Assembly: GCA_945881965.1 (NCBI GenBank)
Contig: CAMCVS010000009.1
Location: forward strand, 60,891-124,890
From: Paracoccus haematequi
GTDB lineage: Bacteria > Pseudomonadota > Alphaproteobacteria > Rhodobacterales > Rhodobacteraceae
Direction: 5' to 3'
Length of the DNA stretch: 64,000 nucleotides
Shown: in pieces, positions 28,847 through 35,885 of the stretch
Numbering within the stretch: position 1 is the first letter of the stretch
Layout of the letters: each line of letters starts with the position of its first letter
Program-made: the position numbers and the translations under genes
Notes under the pieces: generated by a model
Database searches by the model: none
What the model saw: the letters and a program-made list of their open reading frames with translations, nothing else
What the model was told of the DNA's origin: nothing

Positions 28847-28878
28847 GTAGGGCGGGTGCTTGCACCCGCCGCCCCTAC
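28847..28878. repeat. GTAGGGCGG palindrome copy 2, overlapping the lytic transglycosylase stop
   Basis: GGCGGGTGC (28851-28859) pairs with GCACCCGCC (28862-28870), flanked by GTAGGG and CCCTAC. It shares its head and tail with the perfect palindrome at 13678-13705. The TAG stop codon of the minus-strand lytic transglycosylase (28875-28877) lies inside the repeat, so insertion of the element may have set the end of that gene. It also lies where a terminator for scoAB would be expected. Confidence 0.65.
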
Positions 28879-29744
28879 CCCCCCGTCAGGTTGAAGACGC
28901 AGCCATCTGATACCAATTCGGGCGGCGTGCGGCACAGGTTCTTGGCCACCGCAAAGGCCGCCAGCACCTTCGGCACATAATCGCGCGTCTCGGCATAGGG
29001 CGGCACGCCCGCGTGTTTCTTCACCGCGTTCTCGCCCGCGTTATAGCCCGCGAGCGCAAGGATCGGATCGCCGCCGAATTCTTTCAGCAACCAGTCCAGA
29101 TAGGCCACCCCGCCCTTGATGTTCTGGCTGGCGTCCAGCGCGTTGGTGACGCCGAACCGGTCCGCCGTGGCCGGGATCAATTGCATCAGCCCTTCCGCCC
29201 CCGCGCTGGATACCGCATCCGCCCGCCCGCCCGATTCGACCGCAATCACTGCCAGCGCCAGCGCGGGCGACACCCGCGTATTGACCGTCTGCAACAGCAG
29301 GTCGGCTTGGCGCGCACGCGCAATCGCCAGCATCTCGTCCAGACGCGGGGCGGCCACGCCTTGCCCCGGCGGCGCCTTGGCCAGCGCGGTCAGCGCGGGC
29401 TCCAACCGCCCCGGCCCGCTTTCCGTCATGTCGGGCGAGACCACCTGCCAGAACCAGCCGTGCCGCGCCTCGGCGGGGGTGCGCCCGGCCGAAGGTTCCT
29501 CGGCCAAGGGATCGTCGCCTGCGGGGTCCGCCGCAATCGTGGGCGGGGCAGCGGCGATCTGCGGCAGTTTGGGCTTCTCGCCCGCCTTGGGGATGCCCAC
29601 CCGCTTGAAGGTGAAATCCGGGAACGGCTTTGGCCCCTCGGCAAGGGCCGGTGTGAAAACGACAGCGCAGGCGGCCAGCCCCAGGACAAGCCCCCGGACC
29701 GGCCCCCACACCCGCCGCCAGATTCTCTGCGTTGGGTTGCCCAT
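28875..29744 (-). CDS. Lytic transglycosylase domain protein
   Basis: 289 residues. After a hydrophobic export signal (VRGLVLGLAACAVVFTPALA) comes a low-complexity Pro/Ala region, then a C-terminal SLT domain: VIAVESGGRADAVSSAGAEG with the catalytic Glu, LMQLIPATADRFGV, and GYNAGENAVKKHAG. It cleaves peptidoglycan with 1,6-anhydro ring formation in the periplasm. The start is uncertain: ATG at 29744 or GTG at 29759, neither with a strong ribosome-binding site. It lies upstream of, and divergent from, the Tad locus, so help in opening the wall for pilus assembly is possible but only suggested by position. Confidence 0.9.
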   Translation of the reverse strand: MGNPTQRIWRRVWGPVRGLVLGLAACAVVFTPALAEGPKPFPDFTFKRVGIPKAGEKPKLPQIAAAPPTIAADPAGDDPLAEEPSAGRTPAEARHGWFWQVVSPDMTESGPGRLEPALTALAKAPPGQGVAAPRLDEMLAIARARQADLLLQTVNTRVSPALALAVIAVESGGRADAVSSAGAEGLMQLIPATADRFGVTNALDASQNIKGGVAYLDWLLKEFGGDPILALAGYNAGENAVKKHAGVPPYAETRDYVPKVLAAFAVAKNLCRTPPELVSDGCVFNLTGG

Positions 29745-30104
29745 GATGATGGTGTTCACTGCCTGTTAATTCTTAAGGCACAGAATCGCATCTTTGGCGT
29801 TGCTTGACCAGAAAAACCTGTCAAAGCCCCTATCCATTCGGACAGGAGGCGCCTTTTTCGGATAGCCGTCAAGCAGTTCCGACAGTTTTTCGCACATTAT
29901 ATTTTCGAACAAAATCAATTATTTAGGCCAAAAAATCGCCGCCCTATCCGAAATAATTTTTTTGCTCCAATCGTGCCAAATTCGCGCCCCAATCCACTGG
30001 CTATATCTGCACATACCGAGACGGCGACGGGCCACGAGAGAGGCGGTCAAGAGCAAAACAACGGTTCGGTTAGTAACCCATGTGATCCTTTGGAGGGACC
30101 AAAT
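29745..30104. promoter_or_regulatory. AT-rich regulatory region ahead of the Tad pilin genes
   Basis: 360 bases without a gene and clearly richer in A+T than anything around them. A 10-base inverted repeat, TTTCGGATAG (29856-29865) and CTATCCGAAA (29944-29953), is separated by 78 bases. A related CTATCCATTCGGACAG lies at 29830-29845, and CCTGTC/GACAGG half-sites flank it. Repeated half-sites of this kind look like an operator or looping site. The main Tad promoter is expected here. T- and A-runs near 29885-29965 could also bind a nucleoid protein. Confidence 0.5.
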
Positions 30105-30332
30105 ATGACCAACTTCCTGAAGAACTTCCGCAATGACGAAGCTGGCGCCGTGACCGTTGACTGGGTGGTTCTGACCGCTGCTGTCGTTGGCCTGGCCGTT
30201 GCCGCCTACTCCTCGATCGAAACCGGCGCATCGTCGCTGACTTCGGCAACGTCGACCTTCATGGCAACCCAGAACCCGTAATAGGTTCAGGGTCGCGTCA
30301 TGCGATCGGGGCCGCACCTTGCACCGCAGGGT
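30015..30332 (+). repeat. Tandem duplication, unit A (leader plus pilin 1)
   Basis: A block starting ACCGAGACGGCGAC and ending CACCTTGCACCGCAGGGT recurs at an exact offset of 349 bases as unit B (30364-30681). It includes the leader, the ribosome-binding block CATGTGATCCTTTGGAGGGA, the whole pilin gene and about 50 bases downstream. The leader between the two conserved ends has diverged, while the coding part is nearly identical. Confidence 0.85.
30105..30281 (+). CDS. flp1: Flp/Fap-type pilin, copy 1
   Basis: 58 residues, the major subunit type of Tad (type IVc) pili. A short basic leader ends in Gly14; the mature protein starts AVTVDWVVLTAAVVGLAVAA, the hydrophobic assembly helix, followed by a Ser/Thr-rich tail. 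The expected cleavage by the prepilin peptidase CpaA is between Gly14 and Ala15. Mature residue +5 is Asp instead of the Glu common in type IV pilins. GGAGGG lies nine bases ahead of ATG. The protein is identical to copy 2, and only this copy is followed by an intact hairpin with a T-run. Confidence 0.93.
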   Translation: MTNFLKNFRNDEAGAVTVDWVVLTAAVVGLAVAAYSSIETGASSLTSATSTFMATQNP

Positions 30333-30339
30333 GTGGCCC
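30309..30339 (+). terminator. Hairpin after pilin copy 1
   Basis: GGGCCGCACC pairs with GGTGTGGCCC (one G-U pair) and is followed by TTT. The 3' arm lies mostly outside the duplicated unit, and the equivalent place after copy 2 cannot form this stem. It probably ends or attenuates transcripts of pilin 1. Confidence 0.6.
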
Positions 30340-30363
30340 TTTCCACGTCTTCGACCTGCTTAG

Positions 30364-30681
30364 ACCGAGACGGCGACAAACCGCACCACAGGCGGCCAAG
30401 CGCAGAAAACCGGCTCGGACGATACCCCATGTGATCCTTTGGAGGGACCAAAAATGACCAACTTCCTGAAGAACTTCCGCAATGACGAAGCTGGTGCCGT
30501 GACCGTTGACTGGGTGGTTCTGACCGCTGCTGTCGTTGGCTTGGCCGTCGCAGCCTACTCCTCGATCGAAACCGGCGCATCGTCGCTGACTTCGGCCACC
30601 TCGACCTTCATGGCAACCCAGAACCCGTAATAGGGTCAGGGTCGCGTCAGGCGATCAGGGTCGCACCTTGCACCGCAGGGT
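30364..30681 (+). repeat. Tandem duplication, unit B (leader plus pilin 2)
   Basis: Second copy of the 318-base unit, 31 bases after unit A. Same start and end strings as unit A. The downstream sequence after GCAGGGT differs from unit A, so the terminator-like stem is lost. Confidence 0.85.
30454..30630 (+). CDS. flp2: Flp/Fap-type pilin, copy 2
   Basis: 58 residues, identical in protein sequence to copy 1. The two genes differ at six positions, all silent (for example GGC/GGT, CTG/TTG, GCC/GCA). This indicates either strong selection on the protein or occasional gene conversion. The ribosome-binding block TTTGGAGGGACCAAAA is retained. No intact terminator hairpin follows, so transcription may read on toward the third pilin and the assembly genes. 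Confidence 0.93.
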   Translation: MTNFLKNFRNDEAGAVTVDWVVLTAAVVGLAVAAYSSIETGASSLTSATSTFMATQNP

Positions 30682-30770
30682 TCAGAGCAATTCTGTCGCG
30701 GGATCGCAAGACCCCGTGACAGCCGCGTCAGAAGGCGCCGTCATCCCACAGGCTCGCGAGGTTCGAGTAA

Positions 30771-30944
30771 ATGAACGGTTTCTTTCAGCGGTTCCGCCGC
30801 CACGAATACGGTGCTGTCACCGTCGAGTGGGTGGTGCTGAGCGCACTGGCTGTTGGCCTTTTGGCCGCCGGTTACACGTCAATGTATGACGGGGCGACTG
30901 CGTTGGCCACCAGCAACCAGACCTACATGAGCACTTTTCGCTGA
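30771..30944 (+). CDS. Divergent Flp-like pilin (third pilin)
   Basis: 57 residues, easily missed because of its size. It keeps the pilin plan: basic leader MNGFFQRFRRHEYG, cleavage expected after Gly14, then AVTVEWVVLSALAVGLLAAG and a polar tail ending YMSTFR. Unlike the two identical pilins it has Glu at mature +5 (EW instead of DW) and a different tail. Sequence is shared mainly in the processing site and helix. It may be a minor or tip pilin, or an alternative subunit. The ribosome-binding site is weak (GCGAGG), which fits lower expression. Confidence 0.82.
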   Translation: MNGFFQRFRRHEYGAVTVEWVVLSALAVGLLAAGYTSMYDGATALATSNQTYMSTFR

Positions 30945-31115
30945 TCGGTAATGCCGCATATGGCGACAATACCGCTTTAGCCGGACCATCTTTGCCAAAG
31001 CCTGCACAAAGGCCCGGTCAAGCCGCAGGGATTTTCCCTGATTTGGCCACATTCTTATGACATGTGACGAGTCGAAGCGCCTGAACCCCAGGCCACAACC
31101 GAGAGGAAAAGGAAC

Positions 31116-31973
31116 ATGCGGTCTTTGTTCGGACTGGTTCTGATCGCAGGTCTCGGCCTTGCAGGCCTCGCGGTCTTCATGGCCCGCAATTACATCGCCG
31201 TCTACGAAAACGAACTGGCCAAGGCCCGGTCGCTGGCCTTGCAGATCGAACCGACGGTGGAAATCTATGTCGTCGAAAAGCCGCTGGCCTATGGCGACGA
31301 GTTGAAACCCGAAAGCGTCCGGTTGCAACGCTGGCCCGTCGCGGCCCTGCCCGAAGGCGCGTTCAAGAAAGACGGCAACCTGTTCGCCGCTGACGCCAAG
31401 GGCCCGCGCGTGGTGCTGCGGTCGATGGACAAATCCGAGGCGGTGCTGGCCGCCAAAGTCACGGAACCCGGCGAAGATGCGGGGATCACCTCGCGGCTGG
31501 AACGCGGGATGCGCGCCTTTGCCATCGAGGTTGACGTGACCTCGGGCGTGTCGGGTTTCCTGCGCCCCGGCCACCGTGTGGACGTGTATTGGACCGGTCG
31601 CCTTGAAGGCGCGACCCCCGGTCAGACCCGCGATGTCACCAAGCTGATTGAAACCGGCGTCAGCCTGATGGCAATCGACCAGACCGCCGATGGCGGCATC
31701 AGCGAGGCGTCCATCGCCCAGACCGTGACCGTCGCCGTGACCCCGCAACAGGTGGCCAGCCTGACGCAGGCGCAATCCAGTGGACGCCTGACGCTGTCGC
31801 TGGTCGGACATGCCGATGACACCGTCGCCTCTGCCATCGAGGTGGACCAGCGGTCCCTGCTGGGCATCGTCGCCGAAGCCGTCCCCGACGCACCGCAGGC
31901 GCAGCAGGTCTGCACCATCCGCACCCGCAAGGGCGCCGAGGTGGTTGAACTGCCGATCCCCTGCACCAACTGA
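31116..31973 (+). CDS. cpaB: Tad pilus assembly protein CpaB
   Basis: 285 residues. An N-terminal membrane helix (SLFGLVLIAGLGLAGLAVFM) is followed by a SAF-like domain (VYVVEKPLAYGDELKP-type segment near residue 50) and the RcpC/CpaB core (VTSGVSGFLRPGHRVDVYW). CpaB/RcpC is a periplasmic component linked to the secretin and pilus modification. ATG at 31116 follows GAGAGGAAAAGG. It is the first of the assembly genes and precedes the secretin. Confidence 0.94.
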   Translation: MRSLFGLVLIAGLGLAGLAVFMARNYIAVYENELAKARSLALQIEPTVEIYVVEKPLAYGDELKPESVRLQRWPVAALPEGAFKKDGNLFAADAKGPRVVLRSMDKSEAVLAAKVTEPGEDAGITSRLERGMRAFAIEVDVTSGVSGFLRPGHRVDVYWTGRLEGATPGQTRDVTKLIETGVSLMAIDQTADGGISEASIAQTVTVAVTPQQVASLTQAQSSGRLTLSLVGHADDTVASAIEVDQRSLLGIVAEAVPDAPQAQQVCTIRTRKGAEVVELPIPCTN

Positions 31974-32199
31974 TCGCCGCCGCCTGCGCGCCAAAGACAA
32001 GATTACACGCGGCCGGTTTGCCTTTCCGGCAGCGGGCCGTTGCATTTCCGCCGCAGTCTGCGGGGCATTGCGGGCCACCCTGCAAGAACATCGCACCAGA
32101 ACCCTTTGAATCTTGCAAAGTTTACGAATCTCACGCATCTTGGTCGCAGCAGCGGGCAAAAAGATCCGCAGCCGAGGCGTGATCGAAAAGGCAGGTCAC

Positions 32200-33630
32200 A
32201 TGAACATCGACGGTTTTCTCAAGGCGGCCCTGTTGGGATTCGCCGTGACCATAGTGCCGCTTTTGCCGGTTCCGGCAGAGGCGCAGAACCTGCGCGTGGT
32301 GCGGAAGGATACCGAAACCGCGCTGGACGTGCCGATGAACCGCGCTGTGGTCGTCGAAAGCGAAACGCCGTTTGCCGAATTGTCCATCGCCAACCCGGCG
32401 ATTGCGGATATCTCGTCCTTGTCGGACCGGTCGATCTATGTGCTGGGCAAGGCCCCCGGCACCACGACGCTGACGCTTTTGGATGGCACCGGCAAGCTGA
32501 TCACCAACGTCGATGTGCGCGTGACCACCGATCTGTCGGAATTCAAGGAACGCCTGCGCCAGGTGCTGCCGGACGAACGCATCGAGGTGCGGTCCGCCAA
32601 TGACGGCATCGTGCTGTCGGGCACGGTATCGTCGCCCGGACGGTTGCAGCGCGCGCTGGACCTTGCCGAACGCTATGCGCCCGAACGGGTGTCGAACCTG
32701 ATGTCGGTCGGCGGGGTGCAGCAGGTGATGCTGAAGGTCCGCTTTGCCGAAATGCAGCGCACCGTGTCGAAATCGCTGTCGGCATCGCTGGCGCTGCAAG
32801 GCAATGCGTTCAACAACAATCTTGGCATCTCGGGCGGCGCGAATACCAACGCCAACTCGATCAGCCAGACCGCATCGCTGGGCGGCACCACGCCGACGAT
32901 CTCGGAAAACAACGGGTCGTTCCTGCTGGGCTTCAACGCCGGATCGGTCGAGGTTGGCCTGCTGCTGGAAGCGCTGGAAACCAAGGGCATGGTCCGCACC
33001 CTGGCCGAACCGAACTTGACCGCGCTGTCGGGCCAAGAGGCGAAATTCCTCGCGGGCGGCGAATACCCCGTGCCGTCGCGCGATGACCGCACCGGATCGG
33101 TGTCGATCGAATACAAACCCTTCGGCGTCGAGATGAACTTTATCCCGCGCGTTCTGGACGGCGGGCTGATCAATCTGGAAATGCAGTCGGCGGTGTCGTC
33201 CATCGACCCGACAAATGGCATCGAAGTGAACGCCTTCCGCATCGACGCCTTCCGGCGGCGTGAAACCTCGACGACGGTCGAATTGCGCGATGGCGAAAGT
33301 TTCGCGATTGCGGGCCTGTTGCAGGATGATTTTCAGGACACCGCCGGGCAAATCCCGTGGCTGGGTGATATCCCGGTGCTGGGCGCGCTGTTCCGGTCGG
33401 CGGATTTCCAGCGGTCGCAATCGGAACTGGTGATCATCATCACCGCGCATCTGGTGACGCCGACGCGCGGCGAGGCGCTGGCCCTGCCCACCGACCGCGT
33501 GGTGCCGCCATCGGAAAAAGACCTGTTCTTGAACGGGCGCGTTGCGCGTGACGGCAAAAAGCTGAAGGGGGCGGCGGGCGAAGTCGCCCGGCAGGACTTC
33601 AACGGCTCCTATGGCTATGTGATGGATTGA
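32200..33630 (+). CDS. cpaC: Tad secretin CpaC/RcpA
   Basis: 476 residues. Signal peptide ending VPAEA (residue 28), an N-terminal domain (RVVRKDTETALDVPMNRAVV), a BON-like region near 110-180, and a C-terminal secretin domain with EAKFLAGGEYPVPS, GVEMNFIPRVLDGG and the closing DIPVLGALFRSADFQRSQSE. It forms the outer-membrane ring through which the pilus exits. ATG at 32200 is the correct start; the open frame upstream is not coding. 226 bases without features separate it from cpaB. Confidence 0.96.
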   Translation: MNIDGFLKAALLGFAVTIVPLLPVPAEAQNLRVVRKDTETALDVPMNRAVVVESETPFAELSIANPAIADISSLSDRSIYVLGKAPGTTTLTLLDGTGKLITNVDVRVTTDLSEFKERLRQVLPDERIEVRSANDGIVLSGTVSSPGRLQRALDLAERYAPERVSNLMSVGGVQQVMLKVRFAEMQRTVSKSLSASLALQGNAFNNNLGISGGANTNANSISQTASLGGTTPTISENNGSFLLGFNAGSVEVGLLLEALETKGMVRTLAEPNLTALSGQEAKFLAGGEYPVPSRDDRTGSVSIEYKPFGVEMNFIPRVLDGGLINLEMQSAVSSIDPTNGIEVNAFRIDAFRRRETSTTVELRDGESFAIAGLLQDDFQDTAGQIPWLGDIPVLGALFRSADFQRSQSELVIIITAHLVTPTRGEALALPTDRVVPPSEKDLFLNGRVARDGKKLKGAAGEVARQDFNGSYGYVMD

Positions 33631-33635
33631 CGGTC

Positions 33636-34313
33636 ATGCGGATCTTGAACGTGACATCGGGCGCGAAAATTCTGGTCCTGGCGGGCGCGGCGCTGCTGGC
33701 GGGATGTTCGCCCAGCACGCCGGTCTATCAGTCGTTCCATTCCGAGGCGGGCATCCTGCACGGGATCGGCGACTTCGGCAATTCCACCATGAACAACAAT
33801 CTGGTGATGACCGGGGCCGAGGGCTATGCGCTGGACCTGTCGCGCCGCTTTGCGCAAGAGGTGTCCAGCACCGTCAATTTCGCGTTCAATTCAGCGCAGT
33901 TGGACCCCGTCGCGCAGGACACGCTGCGCGAACAGGCGAATTTCATCCGGCAATTCCCCGAAGTTCGGTTCCGCGTCTATGGCCATACCGATGCCGTCGG
34001 CGGGGCCGGGTTCAACAAATCGCTGGGTCTGCGCCGCGCGCAGGCGGTGGTCGGATATCTGGCCTCTCAGGGCATCAGCCGCTCGCGGCTTGAGGCGGTG
34101 GTGTCCTATGGCGAAACCCAGCCGCTGATCGTCACCGACGGCCGCGAGATGCGCAATCGCCGCACCGTGACCGAAGTGTCGGGCTTTGTCGAACGCCATC
34201 CCACGGTGATGGATGGCCGCTATGCCGCGATCATCTACCGCGATTATGTGGCCAGTGCCGCCGCGCCGTCGGCGCTGTCGAACACCGTCGGCGATACGCG
34301 GTCGACAGAGTAA
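33636..34313 (+). CDS. OmpA-domain lipoprotein of the Tad locus
   Basis: 225 residues. A lipobox (AGAALLAGC, Cys24) is followed by a linker and a C-terminal OmpA/Pal peptidoglycan-binding domain (NFAFNSAQLDPVAQDTL, YGHTDAVGGAGFNKSLGLRR, ENRRTV-like MRNRRTVTEV). It is probably an outer-membrane lipoprotein that anchors the secretin to the cell wall. It occupies the place of cpaD/rcpB between cpaC and cpaE, suggesting it supplies that function. The start ATG at 33636 lies five bases after the cpaC stop. Confidence 0.9.
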   Translation: MRILNVTSGAKILVLAGAALLAGCSPSTPVYQSFHSEAGILHGIGDFGNSTMNNNLVMTGAEGYALDLSRRFAQEVSSTVNFAFNSAQLDPVAQDTLREQANFIRQFPEVRFRVYGHTDAVGGAGFNKSLGLRRAQAVVGYLASQGISRSRLEAVVSYGETQPLIVTDGREMRNRRTVTEVSGFVERHPTVMDGRYAAIIYRDYVASAAAPSALSNTVGDTRSTE

Positions 34314-34598
34314 CGCGACATCTGCGTGACACAGGCCCCGATGAAGGACCGGTGACGGACCAGTGACGGGCGAAACTTGACATCGCCCCCGGCACAATCG
34401 GCGCTTATCCGCATCATCGTGCGGAACCATCCAACAATTTCGCCATTCCGGCCCAAATATCGCCCCACTTGCCAGTGATGGTGCATCCAAGGGGTCCGGC
34501 TGTCGTGATGCGAGTCGCGGTGGCCGACAGAACCGACAGGGCACGGGCCACACGGCGCGTCCCGTGATCGGTCGGCCCGAACGATGAAGGATGAGGCA
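34314..34598 (+). promoter_or_regulatory. Gap before cpaE with an 11-bp tandem repeat
   Basis: 285 bases without a gene. GACCGGTGACG (34347-34357) is followed directly by GACCAGTGACG (34358-34368), one mismatch, and then by TTGACA at 34377-34382. The repeats could bind a regulator of a second promoter driving cpaE-cpaF-tadBCD. No good -10 hexamer is seen at 16-18 bases. Confidence 0.35.
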
Positions 34599-35867
34599 AT
34601 GGCTATTCACGCACCGACTGCACCGACCCCTCCCAGCGCGGCCCCTCTGGTGGCCTGCACGATCAGCCGCGATGTACAGAATTTCGATCTGCTGATCGAG
34701 GATATGGAAGCCACGCTGGGCGAGACATGGGGCGATCTGGGCTTTGCCGAGGCGTTGGCCTTTTTCACCCAACCCGATGCCGAGACGCTGGAATTTGTCG
34801 CCATGGCGATTGATGCCGAGGACGAGGAAAACATCGTCCTGCTGACCGAGATCATCACGCGGGCCAAGGCGCGGCGCGTCAAAGTGATCCTGATTGCCGA
34901 AGACGTGACCCCCGCCGCGCTGCACCAATTGCTGCGCACCGGGGCCGATGAATTTGTGCCCTATCCGCTGCCCGAAGGCGAATTGGCCGCCGCGATCGAC
35001 CGGCTGCGCACCCCGGAACCGGAACCGGTCGCCGCCGCCGCCGCCGCCCCTGCCCGCCCGAAAACCGCGCAGAACCGTGAAGGTGTGGTGCTGGCGGTGC
35101 ATGGCATGGCGGGCGGTGTCGGGTCGACAACGATGGCCGTCAACCTGGCCTGGGAATTGGCCAATATCGGCCAGGGCGCGAAAAAGGCCCCGCCAGACCC
35201 CAAGGTCTGCCTGCTGGATCTGGACCTGCAATTCGGGTCGGTGTCCACCTTCCTGGACCTGCCGCGCCGCGAGGCGGTGTTCGAGTTGTTGTCGGATACC
35301 GAAGCCATGGATGACGAGGCCTTTGCCGGCGCAATGGTGTCGCATCAGGACAAGCTGTCGGTGCTGACGGCACCCGCCGATATCCTGCCGATGGACATGA
35401 TCAGCTCGGCTGATGTGCGCCGCGTGATCGCGGCTGCGCGGCGGCAGTTTGATTATGTCGTGATCGACATGCCCACCACGCTGGTCAACTGGTCCGAAGC
35501 CGTGCTGACCGAGGCGCATGTGTATTTCGCCATTCTGGAACTGGACATGCGGTCGGCGCAGAACACCCTGCGGCTGAAACGCGCGTTGCAGGCCGAAGAC
35601 CTGCCCTTTGACAAGCTGCGCTTTGCGCTGAACCGTGCGCCGGGTTTCACCGATCTGAACGGCAAGAACCGGGTCAAGCGGTTGGCGGAATCACTGGGCA
35701 TTTCCATCGAATTGCTGCTGTCCGACGGGGGCCGCGCGGTCACGCAAAGCGCCGATCATGGCCAGCCTTTGGCCACGTCTGCGCCCAAGGCAGCGCTGCG
35801 GCGCGAAATTCAGAAGCTGGCGCAATCGCTGCACGCGCTGGGTCAATCTTCGGTCGAAGCCGCCTGA
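34599..35867 (+). CDS. cpaE: Tad localisation/assembly protein CpaE (TadZ)
   Basis: 422 residues. An N-terminal receiver-like domain (about 15-140) is followed by an Ala/Pro linker and a MinD/ParA-type domain. The nucleotide loop reads AGGVGSTT (171-178), without either Lys of the deviant Walker A motif (KGGxGKT). Atypical Walker boxes are known in the CpaE/TadZ family. LLDLDLQFGSVSTFLDL and DYVVIDMPTTL are the other MinD-like motifs. The protein directs the pilus machine to its cell position. ATG at 34599, after GAAGGATGAGG, was preferred over an ATG five codons upstream. Confidence 0.94.
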   Translation: MAIHAPTAPTPPSAAPLVACTISRDVQNFDLLIEDMEATLGETWGDLGFAEALAFFTQPDAETLEFVAMAIDAEDEENIVLLTEIITRAKARRVKVILIAEDVTPAALHQLLRTGADEFVPYPLPEGELAAAIDRLRTPEPEPVAAAAAAPARPKTAQNREGVVLAVHGMAGGVGSTTMAVNLAWELANIGQGAKKAPPDPKVCLLDLDLQFGSVSTFLDLPRREAVFELLSDTEAMDDEAFAGAMVSHQDKLSVLTAPADILPMDMISSADVRRVIAAARRQFDYVVIDMPTTLVNWSEAVLTEAHVYFAILELDMRSAQNTLRLKRALQAEDLPFDKLRFALNRAPGFTDLNGKNRVKRLAESLGISIELLLSDGGRAVTQSADHGQPLATSAPKAALRREIQKLAQSLHALGQSSVEAA

Positions 35868-35885
35868 CGGAAGGGATGACGGACC

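Noticed and set aside
29766..29780. CtrA box at TTAATTCTTAA upstream of the Tad locus
   Set aside because: Spacing is three bases instead of seven.
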